From positions 1 through 64,000 of the forward strand of contig NZ_JBFTXJ020000013.1 in assembly GCF_041379945.2 (NCBI RefSeq): a DNA stretch of 64,000 nt, given 5' to 3'. Of this stretch, positions 50,291 through 59,681 are shown one piece after another (the stretch's first letter is position 1; each line of letters opens with the position of its first letter). The stretch comes from Aneurinibacillus sp. REN35. Its GTDB lineage: Bacteria > Bacillota > Bacilli > Aneurinibacillales > Aneurinibacillaceae. The translations under genes and the position numbers were made by a program. The notes beneath the pieces were generated by a model. The model ran no database searches. It was given only the letters and a program-made list of their open reading frames with translations, and had not been told where the DNA came from.

Positions 50291-51046
50291 CTAATGGTCA
50301 TGATGAAGAATATGTACATCATGGCCGTATGACTTAAGCAAAAGCTCCGGACGTAGCCGCTCAAACTCCTCTGCTCGCCCATGAAAATGAAGCCTATGAT
50401 TTAAACAGGCAATGGAATGCATCTTCGTACTGACTGCTCCCAAATCGTGAGAAACAAGAATGATTGAGATACGACGCTCTTCATTCAGTTTCTTCAATAA
50501 TTCATAAAACTGCGCTTCCGATTGCGCATCTACCCCAACAGTCGGCTCGTCTAAAATCAATACATCCGGATCGCTGACAAGCGCGCGTGCGATAAATACC
50601 CGCTGCTGCTGTCCTCCGGAGAGACGCCCGATATTCTGATTTTCAAACGCATCCATCCCCACCGTCGCAATCGCTTCCTTCACTCTCTCCTTATCCTTCT
50701 TACCAGGACGGCGGAATAAGCCAATCTTCGAGGTCAGTCCCATCATGACCACTTCAAAGACCGTAGCAGGAAAGCCGGTATTAAAGCTGTTCGCCTTCTG
50801 TGATACATAACCGATACGCGGCCATTGCATAAACTTGTGCAGCGGCTTTCCAAACCAGTTGACCTGCCCTTTCTGTGCAGGAAGCGCGCCAAGAATGATT
50901 TTAAGCAAAGTAGACTTGCCAGATCCGTTCGGTCCAACAAGCCCCATCATCTCACCTTGGTGCAACTGAAAGGAAATATCTTCGAGGACATGCTTATTCC
51001 CATAGCGATGGGAGACATGCTGTACATCTAAAATGATGTCGCTCAT
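50291..51046 (-). CDS. znuC: Zinc ABC transporter ATP-binding protein
   Basis: A 251-residue ABC ATPase. Walker A is GPNGSGKSTLLK, the signature is LSGGQQQR, and Walker B is VLILDEPTVGVD followed by the H-loop VSHDLGAV. A histidine-rich tail (HDVHILHHDH) is common in zinc transporters. Its ATG overlaps the znuA stop as ATGA, so translation is coupled. Confidence 0.94.
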   Translation of the reverse strand: MSDIILDVQHVSHRYGNKHVLEDISFQLHQGEMMGLVGPNGSGKSTLLKIILGALPAQKGQVNWFGKPLHKFMQWPRIGYVSQKANSFNTGFPATVFEVVMMGLTSKIGLFRRPGKKDKERVKEAIATVGMDAFENQNIGRLSGGQQQRVFIARALVSDPDVLILDEPTVGVDAQSEAQFYELLKKLNEERRISIILVSHDLGAVSTKMHSIACLNHRLHFHGRAEEFERLRPELLLKSYGHDVHILHHDH

Positions 51047-52023
51047 TGTACTTCTAGCACCTTCTTCAATGTAGTTAGATTTTCCTTCATCATATCCAGA
51101 TACGTCTTACCTGCGCCAAACTGCTCCTTCGTCAGGTTCTCTAACGTATACAGTGTAACTGCTTGTGCACCCGTCTCACGCTGTACGGTCTTGGCAACCT
51201 TATTTTCTACAAGACCTTCGAATGCTACGTAGTTAATAGTATGCTCTTTTGCCGTTTCAATCAATTGCTGCAGTTGCTGCTGTGTCGGTTCCTGAGAAGG
51301 AGAAATACCTGATACGGCGATCTGCTCCAAACCATAACGTTCAGCCAAATACGTAAATGCTTGGTGAGAGACAATGAATTCTTTCTTCTTCGCTTTTGCT
51401 ACCGCGTCTGTATACTCCTGATCCAACGCATCCAACTGCTGCGTCAGCTTATTATAATTGGCTTCATAATCGGCCTTATGCGCCGGGTCTACCTCCACTA
51501 GAGCCGTTTTGATATTACCTGCTTGCTGCTTAGCAAGCTGCGGGTTCAGCCAGACATGAGGATCGTAGCCGCCGTGGCTATGCTGCTCTTCAACCTCTGG
51601 GGCTTCCCCTTCATGCCCATGATCATCGTGTCCTTTTGCTTCGACCAGCTTCACACCCTGGCTCGCATCCACGGCCTTTGTTTTTTGTGGATCAAGATTT
51701 TTGGTCATGTTATCAATCCATGCTTCATAGCCGGCTCCGTTATAGATGAACAGCTTGGCTTCATTCACTTTTCCAATATCTTTAGCGGAAGGTTCATAAT
51801 CATGCGCTTCTGCACCGGCTGGCAGCAGACTGTTCACATCAACATGCTCACCGCCAATCGCGCGTGCAAAATCATATAAAGGAAATAATGTAGTATAAAT
51901 CTGCAGCTTCCCGCCTGCCGCATTTTCTGTCTGTTGTTCCGTCTGCCCGCAGCCGGCCAAGAATACGGAAAGTGCAATGCTTAGCGTCAACATTGCATAT
52001 ATGATTCTGTGGTATCCCTTCAC
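51043..52023 (-). CDS. znuA: Zinc-binding lipoprotein
   Basis: Substrate-binding lipoprotein of 326 residues, cluster A-I. The signal peptide ends in FLAGC. The His/Asp/Glu-rich loop (DDHGHEGEAPEVEEQHSHGG) and the metal ligands in AHDYEPSAKD, DPHVWLNP and VSHQAFTYLAERYG are those of zinc-specific ZnuA. The start is GTG at 52023 with GGGGGA six bases upstream; the open frame extends 64 codons further but crosses the promoter. It leads the znuACB-zur operon. Confidence 0.94.
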   Translation of the reverse strand: MKGYHRIIYAMLTLSIALSVFLAGCGQTEQQTENAAGGKLQIYTTLFPLYDFARAIGGEHVDVNSLLPAGAEAHDYEPSAKDIGKVNEAKLFIYNGAGYEAWIDNMTKNLDPQKTKAVDASQGVKLVEAKGHDDHGHEGEAPEVEEQHSHGGYDPHVWLNPQLAKQQAGNIKTALVEVDPAHKADYEANYNKLTQQLDALDQEYTDAVAKAKKKEFIVSHQAFTYLAERYGLEQIAVSGISPSQEPTQQQLQQLIETAKEHTINYVAFEGLVENKVAKTVQRETGAQAVTLYTLENLTKEQFGAGKTYLDMMKENLTTLKKVLEVQ

Positions 52024-52074
52024 TCTCTTTCCCCCATCCTGCAAATAAGATCGTTTCCGATTTGTCCGAAAATC

Positions 52075-52103
52075 AGTATAACGGAATGATCCCGATTTGT
52101 AAA
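52075..52103 (-). promoter_or_regulatory. znuA promoter with Zur-like operator
   Basis: Minus strand: -35 TTTACA (52103-52098), a 17-base spacer, -10 TATACT (52080-52075). The spacer AATCGGGATCATTCCGT (52097-52081) is a near-palindrome resembling the Zur box TCGTAATNATTACGA. The motif ACAAATCGG recurs 30 bases downstream. Zur with zinc bound here would block RNA polymerase. Confidence 0.7.
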
Positions 52104-52129
52104 CAGGGAAAACACTGTGAGCCTTTGAC

Positions 52130-53899
52130 TTACTCTCTCCCCTGCTGTTCATGAGTGGAAAAAGCGTAGGCGGCGAGTTCTCTGTATCGTTCATGCTCCG
52201 TAAGCAGCTGTTCATGCGTGCCGCTTCCTGTCACCCGTCCCTGCTCCAATACAATGATGCGATCCGCATGCCTGACGGTAGAGAGACGATGTGCGATCAC
52301 AAGCGTAGTCCGTCCCTGCATCAGCTGGTTCAGCGCCTGCTGAACAGCCATTTCCGATGCGCTGTCCAAATTCGATGTCGCTTCATCCAGCATCAAAATA
52401 TTCGGATTGCGCAAAATCGCCCGCGCAATGGCAAGGCGCTGGCGCTGTCCGCCCGATAGCTTAATGCCCCGCTCGCCAATATCCGTATCGTATCCATCGG
52501 GCAGCTCCTGAATAAAATCGGCGGCAAAGGCCTGGCGTGCAGCATGCTCCATCTCCTCCTGCTCTACGTCGCGCTCCATCCCATAGCAAATGTTTTCCCT
52601 GACCGTTCCGGCGATCAGCGGACTTTCTTGGGAGACATAGCCGATCTGATCGCGCCACGAGGCCAGCGTATAGTCATCGATGCGCTCTTCCCCCAGATAG
52701 ATAGCACCGGATGTCGGCTCATAAAACCGTTCCAGCAGAGCGAACAGCGTTGTTTTGCCGCTTCCGCTCGGTCCTACAATCGCGGTCATGGAGCCGGGCT
52801 CAACCGTAAACGATACGTCATGCAGTACCCTCTCTCCCTGTCTATAGCCAAAGCTTACATGCTCAATGCGGATCGGCTGGCGGGGGTTTTCCACGCGGCG
52901 CTTGTCCTGCGTATCCTCCTCTTCGTGCTGCAATAAAGCAATCACTCGCTCTGTTGCTCCCATAGCCTTCTGCATGCTCGTGAAAAAACGGGCCAAGGAG
53001 CTAAAGGGAAGAATGATCTGGAATAAATACAGCAAAAATGCCACCAACTCACCCGCTGTCAGCGCGCCTGTGGATACCCGTACGCCTCCATATCCGACGA
53101 CCAGCACCAGCACGCCCATTAACACGAGTGTCATGAGCGGCGCGAGAATCGCATGAATTTTTGCCTCCTTCATACTGTATGCAAACAGGGTGGCGATACG
53201 TTTCTGTCCGCTGCCTGCTTCCACCGCTTCCGCACCGGACAGCTTGACGAGACGAATCTCGGCAAGCACCTGTGTCAGAAGTGAAGAGAATGTCGCCGTC
53301 TCATCCTGCAGATTTTTTGATACGGTATACATTTTCTTTCCCATTGGACGAATGATCAAGCTGACGATCGGAATAACAAGCAGAAGCACCAGTGTCATCT
53401 GCCAGTCGAGATAGAACAGAATGCCGATCGCTCCGATAATCGAAACAATGCTGGAGAAAAATGAAATCAGGTGGTTGGCGATCAAATCCTTGATTACCCC
53501 GGTGTCATTGACAATCCGGCTCATCGTGTCGCCTGTCCGGGTGTGGTCAAAGTAGGTGATCGGGAGGCGCAGCACCTTCTTCCATAATTGAGTGCGCATA
53601 TTGGCTACCACCGTTTGTCCGACATAGGATAGCATATACAGCGACAGGCCGGAAGCAAGCGCCTGGACAATAAATGCGCCGATTAGCAGCGGAAGGATCG
53701 GGCTGCTCCAGCTTAACTGGCTGAGACCATCTACCAGATTCTTCGTAACGAATGGAACCACCAGACCGGCCGCGGTTTCAACCAAGCTGATCAGCAATGC
53801 AAATCCGATCAGCCATTTCGGTGGGTTGCTTCTCTGCAGCAGTGTCCAGAATGCCCGCCAGTCGATGGCCGGGGGATGTTGCTGTTCCGTTTCCTCCAT
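52130..53899 (-). CDS. BmrA-type ABC multidrug exporter
   Basis: Homodimeric half-transporter of 589 residues, the same length as B. subtilis BmrA/YvcC. Six transmembrane helices (about 30-310) are followed by the nucleotide-binding domain with Walker A GPSGSGKTTL, signature LSGGQRQR, Walker B ILMLDEATSNLD and H-loop VIAHRLSTV. TYFDHTRTGDTMSRIVNDTG is the coupling region of this subfamily. I chose the ATG at 53899 with GGGAGGG upstream, not the one at 53947. The substrate range cannot be predicted; drugs or lipids are typical. Confidence 0.9.
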   Translation of the reverse strand: MEETEQQHPPAIDWRAFWTLLQRSNPPKWLIGFALLISLVETAAGLVVPFVTKNLVDGLSQLSWSSPILPLLIGAFIVQALASGLSLYMLSYVGQTVVANMRTQLWKKVLRLPITYFDHTRTGDTMSRIVNDTGVIKDLIANHLISFFSSIVSIIGAIGILFYLDWQMTLVLLLVIPIVSLIIRPMGKKMYTVSKNLQDETATFSSLLTQVLAEIRLVKLSGAEAVEAGSGQKRIATLFAYSMKEAKIHAILAPLMTLVLMGVLVLVVGYGGVRVSTGALTAGELVAFLLYLFQIILPFSSLARFFTSMQKAMGATERVIALLQHEEEDTQDKRRVENPRQPIRIEHVSFGYRQGERVLHDVSFTVEPGSMTAIVGPSGSGKTTLFALLERFYEPTSGAIYLGEERIDDYTLASWRDQIGYVSQESPLIAGTVRENICYGMERDVEQEEMEHAARQAFAADFIQELPDGYDTDIGERGIKLSGGQRQRLAIARAILRNPNILMLDEATSNLDSASEMAVQQALNQLMQGRTTLVIAHRLSTVRHADRIIVLEQGRVTGSGTHEQLLTEHERYRELAAYAFSTHEQQGRE

Positions 53900-53974
53900 G
53901 ATAGCTCCCTCCCTTCTTTCTTCATACTCATTCGTGTATACGCACAATCTCCTATCATGACATCACTTTCTCCA

Positions 53975-54005
53975 TGAAAAAACCAGTCCGAATGTGTTGG
54001 ACTGG
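53975..54005 (-). terminator. Terminator of the nitroreductase gene
   Basis: CCAGTCC / GGACTGG (54005-53999 with 53989-53983) followed by TTTTTTC on the minus strand. Confidence 0.8.
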
Positions 54006-54027
54006 CCGGTTCGTACGTGCAGGCCGA

Positions 54028-54633
54028 TTAGTCGTGCCATTTCACAATATCATCAAAGGGCAGAAAGCTCCGCTCGCCAGGCTGTTCATCCGGCTCGCCA
54101 AACGGCATCTGCGCCACAAGACTCCAATCGTTTGGGATGTCCCATTTCCGCTTTACTTCTTCATCTATCAGCGGATTATAATGCTGTAGAGATGCACCTA
54201 TGCCTTCCGCTGCAAAGGAAAGCCAGACCGCGTACTGAAGAATTCCGCTCCCCTGTTCAGACCAATTAGCGAAATGCTGCTTATAAAGCGGTGCTTGTTG
54301 CTCCAGATGACGTACGGTTTCTTGATTCTCAAAGAACAAAATGGTGCCTACACCCTCTCGAAAGCCCTGCAGCTTATCTTCGGTAGGCTTGAAATCTTCG
54401 GCAGCGATATTGGGGCGTAGTGTTTCTTTGACGATGTCCCAGAATTCCTCATGATGATTTTCTAAGAGTACGGTCATGCGACCGCTCTGCATATTGAATG
54501 CACTCGGAGCATGCAGGGACAGCTTTAGGATATTCTCTATCTTGTCTTTCGTAATGCGTTCATTTTTTTTCACTTTGCGAATGGAGCGCCGTTCTTTGAT
54601 AGCATCCTGCAGACTTTTCGCTTCAACTGACAT
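54028..54633 (-). CDS. Nitroreductase family protein
   Basis: A 201-residue FMN-dependent nitroreductase-fold protein. The N-terminal RRSIRKVKKNERITKDKIE with the FMN-binding arginines, LHAPSAFNMQSGRM, and GIGASLQHYNPLIDEEV with C-terminal PFGEPDEQPG are typical of the YdfN/YodC-type oxidoreductases. The physiological substrate (quinones, nitro compounds) is unknown. I chose the ATG at 54633 with AAGGAAGGA upstream over a TTG at 54642. It is a single gene between the siderophore cluster and the ABC exporter. Confidence 0.88.
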   Translation of the reverse strand: MSVEAKSLQDAIKERRSIRKVKKNERITKDKIENILKLSLHAPSAFNMQSGRMTVLLENHHEEFWDIVKETLRPNIAAEDFKPTEDKLQGFREGVGTILFFENQETVRHLEQQAPLYKQHFANWSEQGSGILQYAVWLSFAAEGIGASLQHYNPLIDEEVKRKWDIPNDWSLVAQMPFGEPDEQPGERSFLPFDDIVKWHD

Positions 54634-54743
54634 ACATACCAATCCTTCCTTTTTGTAAGTAGGTATCCTTTATAATGTGCCTCACATACTTTTACCAATA
54701 TACAAAACAGCATAAACAATAGCTTGTATGCTCAGGGTGCAGA

Positions 54744-54773
54744 CAGAAAAGAAGCACGCGGCGAGCGTGCTTC
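54744..54773 (-). terminator. Terminator of the siderophore operon
   Basis: GAAGCACGC / GCGTGCTTC with a five-base loop (54773-54765 with 54759-54751) is followed by TTTTCTGTC on the minus strand, 21 bases past the last gene of the cluster. Confidence 0.8.
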
Positions 54774-54794
54774 GATTGTACGCTATAGCAGGGC

Positions 54795-56609
54795 TTACGA
54801 ACGGACGATGCCCTCTTTTAGAAGATACAGCGCGTTCTTTACTTTTCCGAACTCCGAAGCATGCGGCCGATCTCCATCATCTTTATAGCCATAATCCACC
54901 ATGCGGTTTCGATTCAGGCACAGCTTCGTAAGCTCCGGCTTGAATAAGTCAAAGAGCGCAAAGCGCTCGGCAAGCTGCGGAAACTTCTTCTGATAGGCCA
55001 GAATCTCATCAGCGAGTTGACCCCAGAATTTCTTTTCATCCATAAGCGCGTGATTGACCATAAGATTAGAGAGATAGCGCAGGTGACAAATGAACAGCCC
55101 CGTAAAAATGAACTGTGTCAGCCCCTCTGGCGGCTCACTGCGCAGCACGGCTTTGAGATCATCGGTTAGACCCGCAAGCTCGGGCAGCGGCTGATCACTA
55201 ATGTTCACATCATCAACAAAATCTTTGATTGCTAAACGGTGTGGTGCATACTCCTTTAACACAAGTATCGTATTCTGCCCGTGTGGGGAAAATACGGTTC
55301 CATATTGGTATAAGTAATGCAGTAGAGGCGGCAGCACCACAGAGAAGAATTGCTGCATCCACTGCTCCGCAGATAAGCCGGAGCGCTCTATTAAGCTTTG
55401 TACGAACGGTTTACCATTCTTATCCGTATGCAGAAGCGCCGCCAGGGTAATCGGATGCTCTCCTTCTTCAAGATACGTATAGATGCTCTCCCGCCAGATT
55501 ACACCCAGCATCTCCAAATATTGATAGGGCGCATTCTCAAGCTTTGCATAATTATGGTGGTCGCAATTGATGCTCGCAATCTCACCCGGCAGAATTACTC
55601 GACATTCATCCCGCAGAAACGAATCGTGATCCTGGATGCCTTTAATGTATTGCGTAATTTTCGGTGCGATCAAGGTTCGCTCCGCCGGCAGCCCCCGATA
55701 TACTAGCGTATTCAAAATACTCATTGGCAGCTTCACATGGTGCTTCGCCTTATGTGTCATGTTGACAAAGGTACGAATGGATTGCTGCGGCAGGTACCAA
55801 TCCGGTCCATCCCCTAATGGAATGATGCTTCCATAAGCCAGATCCTCGGCAAAATTTTGGATCAGCACATTTTTCCACTGCCATTCATGGACAGGCATAA
55901 AGTAATAATCTGCCGCCTCATATCCTTTTTCCTCAATAAAGGAAACAAAACGCTTCTTCGTTTCGTCATCAAGTTCATGCGCGAGCAATCCCTCCACATC
56001 CAACCCCTCAACGGATTGGAAAGTAGCTCGTTCTTTATGTACGGCAATCCATGATAGCTGTACTTCCTTTTGCTGCTCCGGCGCAAATGCTAGATAATCG
56101 TCGTATCCAAATCCGATTCTTCCTTTGTTGTAGGTAATCCATGGATGGCCGCTCATCTCCCCTTCAAGCAATGCATAGTCGAGATCAACTAATTCATCCG
56201 ATGTTTTAGCGTCTTTGGCCATGATATGAACATCGGCAAGCAGCGTATGATTCAGTTCTTTGATGAGATGCCCTGCCGTCTCCGCAGACATACCGATGAG
56301 CGGTTGAATATCGAGCAGGAATTCGATTGCACTCTGCGCTTCGCTCCACTCTCCCTGCCGCAGGACTTCAATCGAATCATTGCATACATCATAACTATCA
56401 AATAACCGTTCCGCTGCACGGAATCTGTAGCTTTTAGTGTCAGATATGCGCACTTCGTATTGATTGCCTTCATCCTTTTGATCCACTAATTCCGGCACAA
56501 GCATATCCTCATACATATACTCGGCAAGCATCTTTGCTAATAGCTCCCGGTTTGCTTTTCTCCATGCGGCTTCCTTTACTATCCTTTGCGTTTCATGTAT
56601 ATATAACAT
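54795..56609 (-). CDS. rhbF: IucA/IucC-type siderophore synthetase (RhbF-like)
   Basis: NRPS-independent siderophore (NIS) synthetase of 604 residues that condenses a citrate half-amide with a hydroxamate amine, using ATP. The nucleotide-binding motif SGHPWITYNKGRIGFGYDDY is the family HPxxKxRxGF element; the C-terminal FhuF-like region (VNHALMDEKKFWGQLADEIL) is also present. AAAGGAGGG precedes the ATG. It is the last gene of the rhb-type operon, after the MFS gene; its place and partners match RhbF of the rhizobactin 1021/schizokinen pathway, which adds the second amine arm to citrate. Confidence 0.88.
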   Translation of the reverse strand: MLYIHETQRIVKEAAWRKANRELLAKMLAEYMYEDMLVPELVDQKDEGNQYEVRISDTKSYRFRAAERLFDSYDVCNDSIEVLRQGEWSEAQSAIEFLLDIQPLIGMSAETAGHLIKELNHTLLADVHIMAKDAKTSDELVDLDYALLEGEMSGHPWITYNKGRIGFGYDDYLAFAPEQQKEVQLSWIAVHKERATFQSVEGLDVEGLLAHELDDETKKRFVSFIEEKGYEAADYYFMPVHEWQWKNVLIQNFAEDLAYGSIIPLGDGPDWYLPQQSIRTFVNMTHKAKHHVKLPMSILNTLVYRGLPAERTLIAPKITQYIKGIQDHDSFLRDECRVILPGEIASINCDHHNYAKLENAPYQYLEMLGVIWRESIYTYLEEGEHPITLAALLHTDKNGKPFVQSLIERSGLSAEQWMQQFFSVVLPPLLHYLYQYGTVFSPHGQNTILVLKEYAPHRLAIKDFVDDVNISDQPLPELAGLTDDLKAVLRSEPPEGLTQFIFTGLFICHLRYLSNLMVNHALMDEKKFWGQLADEILAYQKKFPQLAERFALFDLFKPELTKLCLNRNRMVDYGYKDDGDRPHASEFGKVKNALYLLKEGIVRS

Positions 56610-56627
56610 CGTTGCCCTCCTTTAGTT

Positions 56628-57797
56628 TTAAATTTTGTGCACAGTCCTTTTTCTGTAGCTGGTTATTGTAACAACGAAAAGATGCACCACAAATATGACA
56701 CCCGCCGCGATAAACGGAGAGACAATCGAATAGTCTTCTACAAGCGCAAGCGCACTTAATGGTGCCAGCAGCAATCCGATGTTCTGAAAAGAGGATAAAA
56801 CGCTGTAATCAGAATGAACATTGCGGCTCCGCTCAAACAAGTACATATCCAGACTTGCTTGGCATACAGCTAACGTAAAGCCGAATAGGCACCTTGCCAG
56901 TATAAGCACCCAAAGATTTGAAGCCACGCCTTGCAGAACCAAGCTGATAAGAAGAAGCAGACCCGACATTTTATATAACGATAAGATTCTCTGCGAACTG
57001 CACTTTTTCATGACCGGCAATGCCGCAACCGCCATCAGACTTGGGATCAAGAACAGCAGACTGCTGCCAATGATAGTCGTATGGTATGTCTCTTCTGTGA
57101 ACACCGTAAAGAAGGGACGGATGATATTTACCGCATAATGCAGCGTAAAGATAAGCAAAGCCATTTTCGCCAAAAACCGAATATCGACCCGATTCTTTAG
57201 CATCGTATCCGCTTCTGCAGGTATAGAATTGTCTATTATCGCTACTCTGCGCAACACGAAGAAACAGACTGCCGCCTGCAGGAAATCAAGCAAGGCGATC
57301 CACCAAAACACCTGCAGCGGATTTGCAAGGCCGATTACCCAGCCGCTCATCACAGTAGCGGCAATGATCGCCGTCTGAATCACCGCATGATACACTCCCG
57401 TCACATTCTTCTTCTCTTGTCCTGCAGCCTGAATCATAATTGTATACAGCAGAAGATAACTGCTTTTAAAAATCAGCAACAAAACAGAAAAAGCCAGAAA
57501 CTGATAGGCATTAGCAGACAGAGCCATAAGCACGCAAGAAATAGCGGTCCCAACCTGTCCTATCAGTAACAACCACCTGCTGTCCACCTTTCTAGACACA
57601 AGCCCCCAGATAGGAGAAGCGATGACGACTGTCAATCTGCAGGCAAAAATATAAAATCCGGTAAACCCAAAATCCTCTACGCCGAATACCTTCCGAAAAA
57701 ACTGCGGATAAAAAGGAGACAGAAGCACCTCCGTAAACATAAACAAAAACACGCAAGTGAATAGGACAGGAAAAACTATGCGTTGATGAGTGCGCAT
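56628..57797 (-). CDS. MFS transporter of the siderophore cluster
   Basis: A 389-residue major facilitator protein with 12 hydrophobic segments and the loop GLVSRKVDSRWLL between helices 2 and 3. It is inserted between the monooxygenase and the second synthetase gene, overlapping the monooxygenase gene by 22 bases, so it is translated with the pathway. The most likely job is export of the finished siderophore; import of the ferric form through an MFS is less likely in a Gram-positive. Substrate assignment rests on context. Confidence 0.85.
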   Translation of the reverse strand: MRTHQRIVFPVLFTCVFLFMFTEVLLSPFYPQFFRKVFGVEDFGFTGFYIFACRLTVVIASPIWGLVSRKVDSRWLLLIGQVGTAISCVLMALSANAYQFLAFSVLLLIFKSSYLLLYTIMIQAAGQEKKNVTGVYHAVIQTAIIAATVMSGWVIGLANPLQVFWWIALLDFLQAAVCFFVLRRVAIIDNSIPAEADTMLKNRVDIRFLAKMALLIFTLHYAVNIIRPFFTVFTEETYHTTIIGSSLLFLIPSLMAVAALPVMKKCSSQRILSLYKMSGLLLLISLVLQGVASNLWVLILARCLFGFTLAVCQASLDMYLFERSRNVHSDYSVLSSFQNIGLLLAPLSALALVEDYSIVSPFIAAGVIFVVHLFVVTITSYRKRTVHKI

Positions 57798-59122
57798 TCC
57801 TTCGCTAACCCGAACGTCTGGAAGACGTTACGTTGATGAATCGGATATACCTCTCTCCCCGCCAGAGTGTTGATAATAACAGCATTTCGATACGCCCCCA
57901 GTCCAAGGTCGGGTGCGCCCACACCATGGGTATGCAATTCACCGTTTTGTACGAAGATTTCACTTGGTGTATCGATTCGCCTCTTCATTTTGTAATCTCT
58001 CGTCACTCTGTACCGCCCCTTCTCATCCCACTCAATCAAGTGGGCAATGTCTGAAAGAAAGCTTGGCACTGTCGGTGTATATCCTGTTCCTAGAATGACA
58101 ATCTCCGAATCGTGATCAAACATCTCCTCCTTCACCCACTGCGTGCAGCGCAGCGTCCACCCATCAGTACGCCTGTCTATGTCGCCTACCTCTGTCATGG
58201 ATTGAAGGCGGATCGCAGGTGTTTCGTTTGCGATGGAACGGTGGTACAACAGGTCATAAATCTCGCCAATCGTTTCTGCGCTAATGCCTTTATAGAGCAG
58301 ATCCTGCTGCGGAAGCAGCGCATCCTTCTTGCTCTGAGATAAGCTGTAGAAGAAATCAATATAATCCGGAGAGAAGTATTCCAGCCCTAGCTTCGAATAT
58401 TCCATTGGGAAGAAACCCTTCGATCTTGTAAACCAGCTCAATTCAAAATTGTGATCGGCCTGCTCTTTTGCCAAATCATAAAAAATCTCGGCCGCGCTTT
58501 GCCCCGATCCGATGACCGTGATGGATTTGGCTTGTAGAGCGCGATTCTTTTGGCTCAAATACTGAGAGGAATGAAAGAGCGTATCCCCTATCTTACTCTG
58601 CAAACCCTCCGGGACGGCAGGGCTTGTTCCGATGCCGAGCACCAGATGTCTACTGACGAAGCTTGAGGTTGATTGTGTCCGCATGTCTCGTACATGTACC
58701 TCATAAAGCGCCTCGCCACCTGCTTCAATTGGTGTCACCTTTATCACTTCTTTTCCGAAGCGGCAGGAAGCAAGCTGTTCGGCTGTCCATCGACAATAAT
58801 GATTGTATTCCTGTCTTGGAACTTTGAACTTCTCTAGAAAATAGTAATGATACAGTCTGTTGTGACGCTGCAAATAATGAAGAAAACTGTATTTACTCGT
58901 TACATCCGCCATGCTGACAAGGTCAGCCAGAAACGGGACCTGCAGCGTAGTACCCTCGATAAGCATGCCCGGATGCCAATCAAATGCCTCCTTCTTCTCA
59001 AAGAACAGAGCATCAATCTCAGGTACTTTATCGAGCAAAGCGGCCAATCCCAAGTTAAACGGACCGATACCAATCCCAATTATATCTACTACTCTATCAG
59101 GCTCTCTGCTTGTCACTGACAT
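57776..59122 (-). CDS. rhbE: Diamine/lysine N-monooxygenase (RhbE-like)
   Basis: FAD- and NADPH-dependent N-hydroxylase of 448 residues. The FAD loop is GIGIGPFNLGLAAL, the NADPH site is IGSGQSAAEIFYDLA, and the late ATG-type motif is ILGTGYTPTVP. In rhb clusters the enzyme hydroxylates a terminal amine of diaminopropane before acetylation; 1,3-diaminopropane is likely because the decarboxylase gene is present. The ATG at 59122, preceded by GAAAGGAAG, overlaps the acetyltransferase end by 26 bases. Confidence 0.9.
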   Translation of the reverse strand: MSVTSREPDRVVDIIGIGIGPFNLGLAALLDKVPEIDALFFEKKEAFDWHPGMLIEGTTLQVPFLADLVSMADVTSKYSFLHYLQRHNRLYHYYFLEKFKVPRQEYNHYCRWTAEQLASCRFGKEVIKVTPIEAGGEALYEVHVRDMRTQSTSSFVSRHLVLGIGTSPAVPEGLQSKIGDTLFHSSQYLSQKNRALQAKSITVIGSGQSAAEIFYDLAKEQADHNFELSWFTRSKGFFPMEYSKLGLEYFSPDYIDFFYSLSQSKKDALLPQQDLLYKGISAETIGEIYDLLYHRSIANETPAIRLQSMTEVGDIDRRTDGWTLRCTQWVKEEMFDHDSEIVILGTGYTPTVPSFLSDIAHLIEWDEKGRYRVTRDYKMKRRIDTPSEIFVQNGELHTHGVGAPDLGLGAYRNAVIINTLAGREVYPIHQRNVFQTFGLAKECALINA

Positions 59123-59681
59123 GCTGCCACTTCCTTTCAAAATTCTCCCGATGACAAAACATAAGCAGTCCGGTTTTGTCGGGAAGCTCTACCGGCTTTA
59201 CAGGCTCAAATCCGCATGTTTCAAATACATGAATCATTTTTTCGTTACGGATATCAGGTTCTGCGATTACTTTTTTTGTCCGTAACGTCGTGAATTGAAA
59301 CCGAACCATCGCACGCAGCAGCGGAAGAGCATAGCCCCGTCCTAAAAATTCCGGTTCGCCGATTAATAGATGAATGCCCTGATCATACGGTTCATGCGCA
59401 TAACACGTCTCTATTACGTCTCCCTTCACCCAATACGACTCCCAATAACTCATCGCAACACCCTCAATGAAGCCTAGATACAGCGTCTGATGCGGATCAT
59501 TCAACGCTTTGTGCAGGTGCTCACTGAACCGATCAAGCGGCATATTAAGGTTCCAGAACGGAATCACATGCGCCTGCTGCATCCAGCGATGAATAAGAGG
59601 TAGGTCCTGTTCATACTGTACTTGCGCAAAAGAAATAGACTGCCCAATTTCTTCATCGAACTGCACGTACCTACTTTTCAT
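59097..59681 (-). CDS. rhbD: GNAT acetyltransferase of hydroxylamine (RhbD-like)
   Basis: A 194-residue GNAT/IucB-family enzyme. Typical parts are QQAHVIPFWNLNMPLDRF, GFIEGVAMSYWESYWVKGD and the CoA-binding GEPEFLGRGYALPLLRAM. It acetylates the N-hydroxy-diamine to give the hydroxamate. The ATG at 59681 lies inside the end of the preceding synthetase gene, an 11-base overlap. I preferred it over the upstream start at 59744, because conserved sequence starts there. Confidence 0.88.
   Translation of the reverse strand: MKSRYVQFDEEIGQSISFAQVQYEQDLPLIHRWMQQAHVIPFWNLNMPLDRFSEHLHKALNDPHQTLYLGFIEGVAMSYWESYWVKGDVIETCYAHEPYDQGIHLLIGEPEFLGRGYALPLLRAMVRFQFTTLRTKKVIAEPDIRNEKMIHVFETCGFEPVKPVELPDKTGLLMFCHRENFERKWQHVSDKQRA

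Noticed and set aside
52024-52215. 64-codon extension of znuA
   Set aside because: It would place the znuA promoter and Zur-like box inside the gene and would bury the lipoprotein signal peptide.
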